Source: Acidobacteriota bacterium
GTDB lineage: Bacteria; Acidobacteriota; Blastocatellia; Pyrinomonadales; Pyrinomonadaceae
Assembly (NCBI GenBank): GCA_016715115.1
Contig: JADKBM010000013.1
Location: 496,001 to 560,000, forward strand
Direction of reading: 5' to 3'
Length of the DNA: 64,000 bases
Below the pieces are notes generated by a model that was not told the DNA's origin, did no database searches, and saw only the letters and a list, made by a program, of their open reading frames with translations. The position numbers and the translations under genes were made by a program. Positions 42,807 through 51,150 of the stretch are shown in pieces (position 1 is the stretch's first letter; each line of letters starts with the position of its first letter).

Positions 42807-43703
42807 ATGCAAAAAAGAATTCTCGGCAAAACGGGTCTTGAAGTTTCCGTGCTCGGATTCGGCGGGTGGGAAATCCGTTCGTCCGGCTCGCCGGATTCCG
42901 AGGCGGCGGCGGTTTTGAACGCGGCCCTCGATTCCGGGATCAATCTGATCGACACTGCCGCTGCCTATTTTCGAAGCGAGGAATTGATCGGCAAGGCGAT
43001 CTCAAACCGCCGCAGCGAGTTTGTTTTGACCAGTAAGTGCGGAGCGCTCGACGGATTCACGCGCGAAGACTGGTCGAAAAAAGGCGTTGTCGAGACGATC
43101 GAGAAATCGCTCAAACTGATGCAGACCGATCATCTGGATGTCGCCCAACTTCACAGCTGTTCGGCCGAGATCTTGCGGCAGGCCGATTGCATCGAAGGGT
43201 TGATCAGGGCCCAAGAGCGCGGATTGACGCGTTTTGTCGGCTATTCCGGCGACAACGAAGACGCGCAGTTCGCACTCGGACTCGACTTTTTCGACACGCT
43301 TCAAACTTCCGTTTCGATCGCCGATCAGTCTCCGATCGACGGCAACGTCGCGGTTGCGTTAGAGAAGAATGTCGGCGTGATCGCGAAACGACCGGTCGCG
43401 AATGTCGCTTGGCGATTCGATTCGGAGCCGGAGGAGGCCTACTATCGCGACTATTGGGAGCGGCTGGGAAAGCTTCAGTATCCTTTTTTGAAGCGAACAC
43501 TCGAAGAATCGGTTTCGCTTGCACTGCGTTTCACGCTGACGATCGGGGGCGTCGCGACCGCGATTGTCGGAACGAAAAGCGAACGGAACCTGCGCGCGAA
43601 TGTCAAAAACATCGCCGCCGGAAATTTGACGGGAAACGAATTCGAATCGATCCGCGATCGCTGGCGCGAAGCCGCGGACGAATCGTGGATCGGAAAGACG
43701 TAG
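42807..43703 (+). CDS. Aldo/keto reductase
   Basis: 298 residues. Catalytic Asp-Tyr-Lys-His set: IDTAAAYF (Asp and Tyr), LTSKCGAL (Lys), VAQLHSCS (His). A shortened NADPH-binding end with GGVATAIVGTKSERN. Probably reduces aldehydes or ketones. It begins after a 100-base gap with AACTGTCAACT/AGTTGATAGTTG repeats and converts the cluster's reach to carbonyl compounds. Confidence 0.9.
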   Translation: MQKRILGKTGLEVSVLGFGGWEIRSSGSPDSEAAAVLNAALDSGINLIDTAAAYFRSEELIGKAISNRRSEFVLTSKCGALDGFTREDWSKKGVVETIEKSLKLMQTDHLDVAQLHSCSAEILRQADCIEGLIRAQERGLTRFVGYSGDNEDAQFALGLDFFDTLQTSVSIADQSPIDGNVAVALEKNVGVIAKRPVANVAWRFDSEPEEAYYRDYWERLGKLQYPFLKRTLEESVSLALRFTLTIGGVATAIVGTKSERNLRANVKNIAAGNLTGNEFESIRDRWREAADESWIGKT

Positions 43704-43731
43704 TTTGGAAGTCCGAACCAAACACAAAATT

Positions 43732-44688
43732 ATGAAAGCAATCAGAGTTCACGAATTGGGCGGAGCGGAAAAGTTGACGCTCGAGGAAATTGATAAACCG
43801 GTTCCGGCGGCGGACGAGGTTTTGATCAAGGTCGCAGCGGCCGGTGTCAACTACGCCGACACGATGATGCGGAGCGGGAATTATCTGACAAAACCGCAAC
43901 TGCCGTTTACTCTCGGCTATGAAGCGGCCGGCACGATCGAATCGGTCGGTTCCGGGGTCGCGAATCTCAGCGTCGGTCAGCGCGTGCTCGCAACGCCAGG
44001 CAGCGGCGGATATGCCGAGTTCGCGACCGCCAAGGCGAACACCGTGATCCCAATTCCCGACGAACTCGGCTATGGGGAATCGACCGCACTGCTCGTCCAG
44101 GGTTTGACCGCGCTCGGTTTGCTCAGCGGCACGAAATCCGGTGAGACGATATTGATTCACGCCGCCGCCGGCGGTGTCGGCAGTTTGCTTGTGCAACTCG
44201 CCAAATTCAAGGGATTAAGGGTTTTGGCGACCGCGTCGAGCACCGAAAAACTCGAAAAAGTCGCCGCGCTCGGCGCTGACGTGCTGATCAATTACACCGA
44301 GACCGACTGGCCCGAACAGGTTCTCGAAGCGACCGAAGGGCGCGGCGTCAACTGGCTGATCGAGATGGTTGGCGGCGATATTGTCGCTCAGAATCTCAAG
44401 GTGCTCGCAAAACACGGAACGATGTGGGTTTACGGCGCGGCGAGCGGGCAGGATTTCAAGGTCTCGGTCCTCAGTCTGATGCAGAAGAACCACAAGATTC
44501 AGGGTTACTGGCTGATGAACGAACCGATTGCGAACCGTATCGCTTTCACCCGGGAACTGCTAGAACACATCGCCGCCGGTCGCTTGAAGATCGAGGTCAC
44601 GGAGTTTCCGCTCGAAAAAGCCCGCGAGGCTCACGAGGCGATCGAAGCGCGAAAAACAACCGGAAAGGTCGTGCTGACCGTGAGTTAG
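43732..44688 (+). CDS. Quinone oxidoreductase (QOR-like MDR)
   Basis: 318 residues. MKAIRVHELGGAEKL, VNYADTMMRSG, LPFTLGYEAAGTIESVGSGV and ILIHAAAGGVGSLLVQLAKFKG are hallmarks of NADPH:quinone reductases of the QOR/Crt subgroup. No zinc-binding Cys set. The ATG at 43732 is chosen; the frame opens at 43705 with TTG. It starts 28 bases after the aldo/keto reductase stop. Confidence 0.92.
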   Translation: MKAIRVHELGGAEKLTLEEIDKPVPAADEVLIKVAAAGVNYADTMMRSGNYLTKPQLPFTLGYEAAGTIESVGSGVANLSVGQRVLATPGSGGYAEFATAKANTVIPIPDELGYGESTALLVQGLTALGLLSGTKSGETILIHAAAGGVGSLLVQLAKFKGLRVLATASSTEKLEKVAALGADVLINYTETDWPEQVLEATEGRGVNWLIEMVGGDIVAQNLKVLAKHGTMWVYGAASGQDFKVSVLSLMQKNHKIQGYWLMNEPIANRIAFTRELLEHIAAGRLKIEVTEFPLEKAREAHEAIEARKTTGKVVLTVS

Positions 44689-44739
44689 ATCAATCTTCAA
44701 TTATCAACTGTACTGTCAATTTTCAATTATTCGATTGAG

Positions 44740-45525
44740 ATGAATATCAGGGACAAAGTCATTCTCGTCACCGGCGGAGCCAACGGCATCGGTCGCGGCT
44801 TGTGCGAACGCTTTCATCGCGAAGGCGCGAAGACGGTCGTCGTCACGGACATCGATCTTGATGAAGCTGAAGCGGTTGCCGAACGCGTCGGCGGCGCGGC
44901 GTATCGGATGGATGTCGCGGATGAAGCTCAGGTCAGGAATGTAATCGGCGATGTGCTGGAAAAGTTCGGACACATCGACCTTGTATGTTCAAACGCCGGA
45001 ATCGGCGGTGACGAGGGCTGTCTTGAGGTCTCAAATGAGAGCTGGCAAAGGATTCACGAGATCAACGTGATGTCGCACGTTTACATCGCGCGGGCCGTTT
45101 TTCCGTCGATGATCGAACGCGGCGGCGGGGCGTTTATGATCACGGCATCGGCCGCCGGTTTGCTGACGTTGCCGACGGCCGCGCCATACGCGGTGACGAA
45201 ACACGCCGCAGTCGCGCTCGCCGAGTATTTTTCGTTTGCATATCGCGAACAGGAAATCGAGGTCTTTTGTCTTTGCCCGCAAGGAGTGAAAACCGACCTC
45301 ATCGCGACCAAAGAAGGCGAACCGGAGAGCTTTTTGATGCCCGAAGCGATCGAGGTCGAAGATTGCGCCGAGGCCGTCGTCCGCGGATTGGAGAGCGGAA
45401 ACTTCCTGATCCTGCCGCATCCGGAAGTTGCCGGTTACATCGTCAACAAGGCGACAGATTACGATCGCTGGCTCGGACACGTCAGCAAGATGCGGCGCGG
45501 GATCTTCGCCGCGCGCGAGGGTTGA
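44740..45525 (+). CDS. SDR-family oxidoreductase
   Basis: 261 residues. Cofactor motif TGGANGIGRG (residues 11-20), CSNAGIGG, and the catalytic Ser in MITASAAGLL with YxxxK in YAVTKHAAVALAEYFS. A classical short-chain dehydrogenase with C-terminal extension; substrate not evident. It starts about 50 bases after the quinone oxidoreductase. Confidence 0.92.
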   Translation: MNIRDKVILVTGGANGIGRGLCERFHREGAKTVVVTDIDLDEAEAVAERVGGAAYRMDVADEAQVRNVIGDVLEKFGHIDLVCSNAGIGGDEGCLEVSNESWQRIHEINVMSHVYIARAVFPSMIERGGGAFMITASAAGLLTLPTAAPYAVTKHAAVALAEYFSFAYREQEIEVFCLCPQGVKTDLIATKEGEPESFLMPEAIEVEDCAEAVVRGLESGNFLILPHPEVAGYIVNKATDYDRWLGHVSKMRRGIFAAREG

Positions 45526-45576
45526 TCCGGTCGCTGAAGGTCGGAAGGATTTTGGTAAGGAGTAGAAAAGGGAAGT

Positions 45577-46629
45577 ATGACAACACTATTTGATGCACTG
45601 ACGATCGGAAACATCGAACTCAAGAATCGGATCATTTACGCTCCGATGACCCGGAGCCGGGCGAGCGACGACGGCGTTCAGCCTGATTACGTCGCTGACT
45701 ATTACGTCCAGCGGGCTTCCGCAGGGCTTTTGATCACGGAAGCCGTGAACGTTTCAGCAATGGCGAAGGGATACGTGCGGACGCCCGGGATCTACACGGC
45801 CGAGCAGATCGATTCGTGGCGGAAAGTCGCGGACGCGGTCCACGCGGCGGGCGGAAGGATCTTTATGCAGATCTTTCACACCGGCCGGATCGCATTGCCC
45901 GATCTGCTTCCGGGAAACGCCCAGCCTGTCTCGGCAAGCAACGTCAAGGCCGCCGGACAGAACTACACCGACGCCGGGATGAAGGATTTCGTCGAACCGC
46001 GCCCGTTGACGCTTGAAGAAGTAAAACAGACGATCGCGGATTTCGGGACCGCCGCGAAGAACGCGATCGACGCCGGATTCGACGGGGTTGAACTCCACGG
46101 CGCGAGCGGCTATCTCGTGCACCAGTTTCTGATGAAACCCGTGAACCTGCGAACGGACGAGTACGGCGGATCGATCGAGAACCGCGCGCGTTTTCTATTC
46201 GATGTTCTGGACGCGATGATCGCCGCGGTCGGAAGCGAACGCGTCGGACTCAAACTGTCGCCCGCAATGCCGTTCAACGACATTCAGGAACCTGACGCCG
46301 ACGAAGTTTACACGTACATAGTGAAACATCTCGGCGCGAAGAACCTTGCGTACCTGCACATCGGCGATCACGCGAATACCGGTTGGCACGAAAAATTGCG
46401 CCCGCTTTTCAATGGCGTTTACTTTGCCGGCGCGAATTTCGACAAAGAGCGCGGCGAGCTGTTCTTGGCCGAAGGGAAAGCCGACGCGATCGTCTACGGC
46501 GTGAAGTTCCTGGCTAATCCGGACCTGCCGGAACGATTCAGAATCGAAGCGCCGCTCAACGAGCCCGACCCCTCGACGTTCTACGGCGGCGGCGAAAAGG
46601 GATACCTTGACTACCCGGCTCTGGGATAG
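45577..46629 (+). CDS. nemA: Old yellow enzyme-family alkene reductase (NemA-like)
   Basis: 350 residues. Begins with the FMN-barrel start LFDALTIGNIELKNRIIYAPMTRSRA and holds FDGVELHGASGYLVHQFL, NLRTDEYGGSIENRARF and VYFAGANFDKE. These NADPH-dependent flavoenzymes reduce alpha,beta-unsaturated carbonyls, quinones and nitro compounds, so it fits an electrophile-defence role with the neighbouring enzymes. Naming after nemA is by similarity. Confidence 0.92.
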   Translation: MTTLFDALTIGNIELKNRIIYAPMTRSRASDDGVQPDYVADYYVQRASAGLLITEAVNVSAMAKGYVRTPGIYTAEQIDSWRKVADAVHAAGGRIFMQIFHTGRIALPDLLPGNAQPVSASNVKAAGQNYTDAGMKDFVEPRPLTLEEVKQTIADFGTAAKNAIDAGFDGVELHGASGYLVHQFLMKPVNLRTDEYGGSIENRARFLFDVLDAMIAAVGSERVGLKLSPAMPFNDIQEPDADEVYTYIVKHLGAKNLAYLHIGDHANTGWHEKLRPLFNGVYFAGANFDKERGELFLAEGKADAIVYGVKFLANPDLPERFRIEAPLNEPDPSTFYGGGEKGYLDYPALG

Positions 46630-46787
46630 TGATCAGTTTGGGAATCAAAGATCGTTTTCCGGCAAAATCCGCGAAGACTCGCGGGAACCAATTGCTTTTC
46701 TATGTTTTTGCGTGATTCGCCGGCGTTCTTTAACGAGTGAGTCATCTGGATGATACGTAACTGCCGATTCGCGGGCAAACAAACACG

Positions 46788-47714
46788 ATGAAGTTCAGAA
46801 TCGCGATCCTCGGAACAGGCGGCGTCGGCGGCTACCTCGGCGGAATGCTCGCCGCGCATTTTGCCGCATCGGACGAGGTCGAGATCATCTTCATCGCACG
46901 CGGCGCAAACGCCACGGCGATCGAAGAAAACGGTTTGACGATCTCGACAGCGGACGGCGAAACAATTTCAAAACCGGCGTTGGTCACCAATGACCCGGAC
47001 AGGATCGGCGAGGTCGATCTTCTCGTCATCGCGACGAAGGCTTACGATCTTGAAGAAAGCGTAACCCGCTTCTCAAGGCTGATCGGGCCGCGGACTTCGA
47101 TCCTGCCGCTGCTGAACGGCGTCGATCATGCCGAACGGATCCGTGCCTTCTTTCCGGACGCCGATGTCTGGAACGGCTGCGTCTTTATCGTCGCGCGCCT
47201 TCAGTCGCCGGGGCTCGTACGCGTCGACAGCGAGATTCGGCTCTTTCAGTTCGGCGGCAAGGCTTCGGATTACGAGAAACTTCTGAAGTTCGAATCTATC
47301 CTTCGAAACGCGGGCGTTGACACGCAATTGTCCGCCGATATCGAAAAGACCGTCTGGGAGAAGTTCATCTTCATATCGCCGCTTGCGACGCTGACTTCGG
47401 CGCTCGATTCGACAATCGGCGGGCTGCTTGAAACGGACGAGAACCGGGCGCTTCTGGAATCGTTGATCGGGGAGGTTGCGGCCGTCGCCCGTGCGAAAGG
47501 CGTCGGAATCGCTTACGATAATGAGATCGCGACGCTTGAGAAGATCAGAAGGGCGCCTCCCGCATCGACGTCCTCGATGCATTCCGATTTCAAAAAAGGC
47601 GGGCGGACCGAAATCGAGACGCTGACCGGCTATGTCGTTCGCGAAGCGAAGAGGCTAGGCGTTTCGGCGCCGAATTACCAGCGGTTTTATGGCGGCCTGC
47701 TCACGCCGCGCTGA
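46788..47714 (+). CDS. panE: Ketopantoate reductase-family protein (PanE/ApbA)
   Basis: 308 residues. N-terminal Rossmann motif ILGTGGVGGYLGG, the mid-protein LLPLLNGVDHAERI, a catalytic-Lys region EKTVWEKFIFISP, and the C-terminal TSSMHSDFKKGGRTEIETLTG. It would reduce 2-dehydropantoate to pantoate with NADPH in the CoA pathway; a paralogue with another substrate is possible given the redox cluster. It lies 158 bases after the OYE gene; that spacer shows nothing else. Confidence 0.85.
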   Translation: MKFRIAILGTGGVGGYLGGMLAAHFAASDEVEIIFIARGANATAIEENGLTISTADGETISKPALVTNDPDRIGEVDLLVIATKAYDLEESVTRFSRLIGPRTSILPLLNGVDHAERIRAFFPDADVWNGCVFIVARLQSPGLVRVDSEIRLFQFGGKASDYEKLLKFESILRNAGVDTQLSADIEKTVWEKFIFISPLATLTSALDSTIGGLLETDENRALLESLIGEVAAVARAKGVGIAYDNEIATLEKIRRAPPASTSSMHSDFKKGGRTEIETLTGYVVREAKRLGVSAPNYQRFYGGLLTPR

Positions 47715-47727
47715 ACCGATTAGTCCA

Positions 47728-48210
47728 ATGGGAATCGTGGTCAATTCATCGTATTCGAAGCTAATGCCGGACGCAGTTGATGCGCATTGTCACTTCAAGA
47801 ACGAGTGGAATACTTGGCGGCGTCGACCTGAAGGACCGTTTGAGCCGGCTTCAGTTCAAAAGGCACGCAACCGATTTCTCGAAGCGGTAGATCGTCTGTA
47901 TCAAATCAAACTTGAACCGCTCGATCTTGGTTTTCACGAACGGCCGAACGATTTCTTTGACGAACTTTGCACCTTTCTCGAGGCCGACATCACGGCTTTC
48001 CGCTGTGGTTATGCGAAGGAGTTGTTTCTGCAAAGGCTGAAAGGAATTCCGCTTAAGGAACGACAACGAAATCGACTTCGAGAGATCGCGTTGAGATACT
48101 GTCGCTCGGCGACTGTCCGACGTGAGTTTCGACGATGGTGTCGGTTGATGGTTAAGCTGGCGGACGATGGCTTTGTCAATCGACTCAGGCTGATGACTCG
48201 ATCAGGCTGA
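47728..48210 (+). CDS. Unknown protein, C-terminus truncated by a tandem duplication
   Basis: 160 residues as read, rich in Arg, Phe and Trp (FKNEWNTWRRRPEGPF, GYAKELFLQRLKGI, REFRRWCRLMVKL). Not recognised. A 17-bp direct tandem duplication (TCAGGCTGATGACTCGA at 48185-48201 and 48202-48218) creates the TGA stop. Without the second copy the frame stays open for about 32 more codons, to TAA at 48312-48314, overlapping the start of the next gene. The present form may therefore be truncated. ATG at 47728 is chosen; the frame continues upstream into panE. Confidence 0.55.
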   Translation: MGIVVNSSYSKLMPDAVDAHCHFKNEWNTWRRRPEGPFEPASVQKARNRFLEAVDRLYQIKLEPLDLGFHERPNDFFDELCTFLEADITAFRCGYAKELFLQRLKGIPLKERQRNRLREIALRYCRSATVRREFRRWCRLMVKLADDGFVNRLRLMTRSG

Positions 48211-48303
48211 TGACTCGAGATGAAGTGGGAATTTCAAAGGTGAAGTGTCGTTGGATGCTTTTAATGATTCTTCAGCAGCGACGGGAGTTTAGGATTAAGA
48301 TCG

Positions 48304-49344
48304 ATGCGATATAAACTATTAGGAAACAGCGGCTTACGGGTCTCGGAACTGTGCCTCGGGACGATGACGTTCGGCGAGGATTGGGGTTGGGGTGCGGGCG
48401 GTGACGAATCGCGGGCGATGTACGACGCCTTTCGCGAGGCCGGCGGGAATTTCATCGATACGGCGAACATTTACACCAACGGTTCGAGCGAGACGCTTCT
48501 CGGCGAATTTATTCAGGGCCATCGCGATTCTGTCGTTCTCGCCACGAAATTCTCCAATTCGATCGTGATGGGCGACCCGAACGCCGGCGGAAACAACCGC
48601 AAGGCGATGATCCGCGAGGTCGAGTCATCGCTCAAGCGTCTGAAGACCGATTACATCGATCTTTACTGGATGCATATCTGGGACAAACTGACGCCGGTCG
48701 AAGAGGTGATGCGCGCTTTCGACGATCTTGTTTCGTCGGGAAAAGTTCTGTACATCGGAATCTCGGACGCGCCCGCGTGGTACGTCGCGCGGGCGAACAC
48801 GCTCGCCGAATTGCGCGGCTGGCGGTCGTTCGTCGGGCTGCAGATCGAATACAGCCTCATCGAACGCACGCCGGAGGAAGAATTGATCCCGATGGCGAAG
48901 GAACTCGGGTTGACGGTCACGCCCTGGTCGCCGCTGGCAGGCGGGATTTTGGCCGGGAAGTATCTCGATATGAACAGCGACGACGCGAAGTCGGGCCGAT
49001 TCGGTTCGGAACCGATGCAGGGCGCGCTTGAGCCCGAGCGTGAACGCAAAACGCGAATCGCGAGTGAAGTTGTAACCATCGCCGCCGAACTCGGAGTTTC
49101 CCCGTCGCAGGTCGCTCTCGCCTGGATCCGCCACAAGGACCCGAAAATGGTCCCGATCATCGGCACGCGGCGTCTTTCGCAGTTGCACGACAATCTCGCG
49201 AGTCTGAATGTGAATCTCTCGGACGACCAAATGCGCCGGCTCAACGAAGTCAGCGCCTATCCGCCGATCTTCCCGAACAACTTCTTTCAAAAGGATTTCG
49301 TTCCGAAATACGTTTACGGCGGTTTGAAGGATCAGATCGACTGA
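48304..49344 (+). CDS. Aldo/keto reductase (second)
   Basis: 346 residues. RYKLLGNSGLRVSELCLGTM, IDTANIYTNGSSETLLGE (Asp, Tyr), VLATKFSN (Lys), IDLYWMHIWD (His), and the NADPH end SQVALAWIRHKDP / VPIIGTRRLSQLHDNL. Resembles the YajO/YrpG-type branch. Probably an aldehyde or ketone reductase. Distinct in length and sequence from the family member at 42807-43703. Confidence 0.92.
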   Translation: MRYKLLGNSGLRVSELCLGTMTFGEDWGWGAGGDESRAMYDAFREAGGNFIDTANIYTNGSSETLLGEFIQGHRDSVVLATKFSNSIVMGDPNAGGNNRKAMIREVESSLKRLKTDYIDLYWMHIWDKLTPVEEVMRAFDDLVSSGKVLYIGISDAPAWYVARANTLAELRGWRSFVGLQIEYSLIERTPEEELIPMAKELGLTVTPWSPLAGGILAGKYLDMNSDDAKSGRFGSEPMQGALEPERERKTRIASEVVTIAAELGVSPSQVALAWIRHKDPKMVPIIGTRRLSQLHDNLASLNVNLSDDQMRRLNEVSAYPPIFPNNFFQKDFVPKYVYGGLKDQID

Positions 49345-49643
49345 GTTTGGAACTTCGTTCGGAATTCCGTCTTCAGGCGGCGTTTCATTTCGAAGATTTG
49401 AAATCGACTTCCAGCGAATCAGCGCTACCACCGCAGATTGTGCGTTCTGAAGAGTGCTGAATCGCGCTGAGATCCATCTTGAGCGTTCAGGTTGATTGAT
49501 CCGTTCGAATCGGTGATGCGGAGAAAGCCAGAATGAGATATTCTGGATTTCGAAAGGCTTTTTCGCGGATCCTGTATGAAGATTGCGCTCGCCGCTGATG
49601 CCGCGGTTAGGTTCTATTCTGTTGTAATCGGAGAAGAAATTTT
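49345..49643. other. Non-coding spacer at the edge of the cassette array
   Basis: No gene visible. GCCGCTGATGCCGCGGTTAGGT at its right side contains GTTAGGT (49606-49612), which fits the integron recombination core GTTRRRY and may mark the left edge of the cassette array. A similar GCCGCTGATGC motif recurs at 52289-52299. Confidence 0.4.
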
Positions 49644-50189
49644 ATGGGGCAAAAACATTTGATTGGAATTTGCTTTTCAGTCCTAATATTATGGGCCTGC
49701 ACATCTTTCTTTCCTTACAAACCGCACGTTTCCGATTCAAAGCTAATAAAGAGTTTTTACGAAAATCGAGCAAACTTTGAGAAAATTGTGAAAATGGCAA
49801 ATGAAGATTCAGCCGTAAAGTCAATTTACAGAGATCTCGTCCAGTTGAAAGGTTACAATACTTGGCAGAATGACACCCAGGAAGGCCTTTCAACCGAACC
49901 GTGGAATGAATACAAAAACCTCTTTAATCAACTCGGAAGTTCTTCTATTCGCCGTGTTTCTAAAGAGGGCGATATTTTGAAGTTTGCTTCTGCATCAATA
50001 GCCGTTTCTGACATCGACGAGCAGGAGTCCATCGTGATTTCAAAAGGTTATGCTCACAGTTTGAAAGAACCATCTCCGTTGGTTGATTCTTTAGATGAAA
50101 TGGGTTTTGAAAGCAGAGGAACTTTTTACAAAAAGATTGACGAACATTGGTATCTTTTTCATGATTGGGGCGTAAGCAAACCTGAATGA
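49644..50189 (+). CDS. Lipoprotein of unknown function, low-GC cassette gene
   Basis: 181 residues. Short signal with a CTSF lipobox-like site (ILWACTSFF). Mature part is Lys/Ser/Glu-rich with YNTWQNDTQEGLSTEPWNEY. AT-rich codon use unlike the genes before 49345, a sign of transfer. GGAGAAGAAAT precedes the ATG. No family recognised. First gene of the putative integron cassette array. Confidence 0.7.
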   Translation: MGQKHLIGICFSVLILWACTSFFPYKPHVSDSKLIKSFYENRANFEKIVKMANEDSAVKSIYRDLVQLKGYNTWQNDTQEGLSTEPWNEYKNLFNQLGSSSIRRVSKEGDILKFASASIAVSDIDEQESIVISKGYAHSLKEPSPLVDSLDEMGFESRGTFYKKIDEHWYLFHDWGVSKPE

Positions 50190-50523
50190 TCGAGTTGGAT
50201 ACCTCGGGGGAGTCTTCCAGGCCGGCGGTCATTCCCGAGCGCTGGAAAGCAAAAAGGATGGTCTTACTATTGAATATGGAATCTGGCATGAGATTCACAG
50301 CGAGGACATAGAAGTCTGCGCAGAAGAAGCACACAAGCTTTCGACGCACCTCGATCGGTCTTTTAGAATTCCCAGACCACAGCGCGTGAGTCACACATTT
50401 GTTCTCCAGGCGAGTCGGACGATATTTCGTGGTCTTTACAGGAAATATCACGCTGGCTTTTCAATTGATAGCTTGGGCAAGATCGCTCCTGTATCGGACG
50501 ACACTTTTGCCGCCTACGATTAA
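50176..50523 (+). pseudogene. 3' fragment of a cassette gene without start codon
   Basis: Frame open for 115 codons with protein-like content (YLGGVFQAGGHSRALES, LTIEYGIWHEIHSEDIEV, HLDRSFRIPRPQRVSHTF) but no Met, and no good GTG or TTG at its left end. The stop TAA lies inside an attC-like site (50509-50590), as is usual for cassette genes. It is probably the remnant of a larger gene whose 5' part was lost when the preceding lipoprotein gene was joined to it. Confidence 0.4.
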
Positions 50524-50590
50524 TAGTGAACAGCGTATGAAAGATGAAATCACAAGTTCACCACAACGGCGTAATCAAACGTTAGGCGGC
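50509..50590 (+). repeat. attC-like recombination site 1
   Basis: 82 bp with inverted ends GCCGCCTA (50509-50516) and TAGGCGGC (50583-50590), plus CGATTA and TAATC further in. The right core is GTTAGGC (50581-50587), a perfect GTTRRRY. The left core GCCTACG deviates from RYYYAAC. It overlaps the stop of the fragment at 50176-50523. Confidence 0.65.
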
Positions 50591-50632
50591 GCAATCCACC
50601 GCCGTGCCGAATCCACCGCCCCCGGAAGATCC

Positions 50633-51067
50633 GTGAGCACTGTCCCAGGCACCAACTCGCAGTTACTCGCCGTGCACCCGGTGCTTATGACGAGCGACGT
50701 TCAGCGCTCGATCAGCTTCTTCGTCGAGTTGGGCTTCACGACTGCGTTCCTCGACGACCAAGACAACCCTAGGTACGCCGGCCTCAGGCGGGACGACGTT
50801 GAGATCCACATCCAATGGAACGAACTGCCTGACGCTGGGAGTGGGCAGGATCGCCCGGTTTACAGGTTCCTCGTCCGAGATGTTGACGCCCTCTATCGCG
50901 AGTTCAGTGCTCGAGCCGAACGTGTGCTTGCAGCAGCGCAGGCCACGCCCTGGCACATGCCGGCAAACACTCCATGGGGTACCAGAGAGTTTCACGTCCG
51001 AGACCCCAGCGGGAACGGCCTTCAGTTCTACCAGTCGCCGTCACCTCCGAACCCGAGCGGCGCCTAA
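50633..51067 (+). CDS. VOC-family (glyoxalase/bleomycin-resistance fold) protein
   Basis: 144 residues from GTG at 50633, with GGAAG upstream. LLAVHPVLMTSDVQRSISFFVELGF and the C-terminal GTREFHVRDPSGNGLQFYQ belong to the vicinal-oxygen-chelate fold, close to bleomycin-binding proteins. His in AVHPV and Glu in REFHVRD positions could bind metal or ligand. Its stop TAA is part of attC site 2, typical of integron cassette genes, where this family is common. Substrate unknown. Higher GC than the neighbouring cassette genes. Confidence 0.85.
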   Translation: MSTVPGTNSQLLAVHPVLMTSDVQRSISFFVELGFTTAFLDDQDNPRYAGLRRDDVEIHIQWNELPDAGSGQDRPVYRFLVRDVDALYREFSARAERVLAAAQATPWHMPANTPWGTREFHVRDPSGNGLQFYQSPSPPNPSGA

Positions 51068-51119
51068 CTCTCGTTCAACCGGACCCGCTACGGCGGGCCG
51101 GTTAACTCGAACGTTCGAC
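51062..51119 (+). repeat. attC site 2, near-canonical
   Basis: Left core GCCTAAC (51062-51068) is a perfect RYYYAAC. The stem CGTTC / GAACG (51072-51076 with 51109-51113) and AACCGG-A-CCCGC / GCGGG-CCGGTT (51077-51103) includes one extrahelical A at 51083 and a TACG loop. The right core GTTCGAC deviates at one position from GTTRRRY. Layout and sequence are very close to attC sites of aadA-type resistance cassettes. Confidence 0.85.
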
Positions 51120-51150
51120 GTTTTCCTTTGTTTCGAACTATTTCTTCTTG

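Noticed and set aside
49345..49643. tRNA or small RNA gene in the spacer before the cassette array
   Set aside because: No cloverleaf, CCA end or promoter-terminator pair could be made out by eye.
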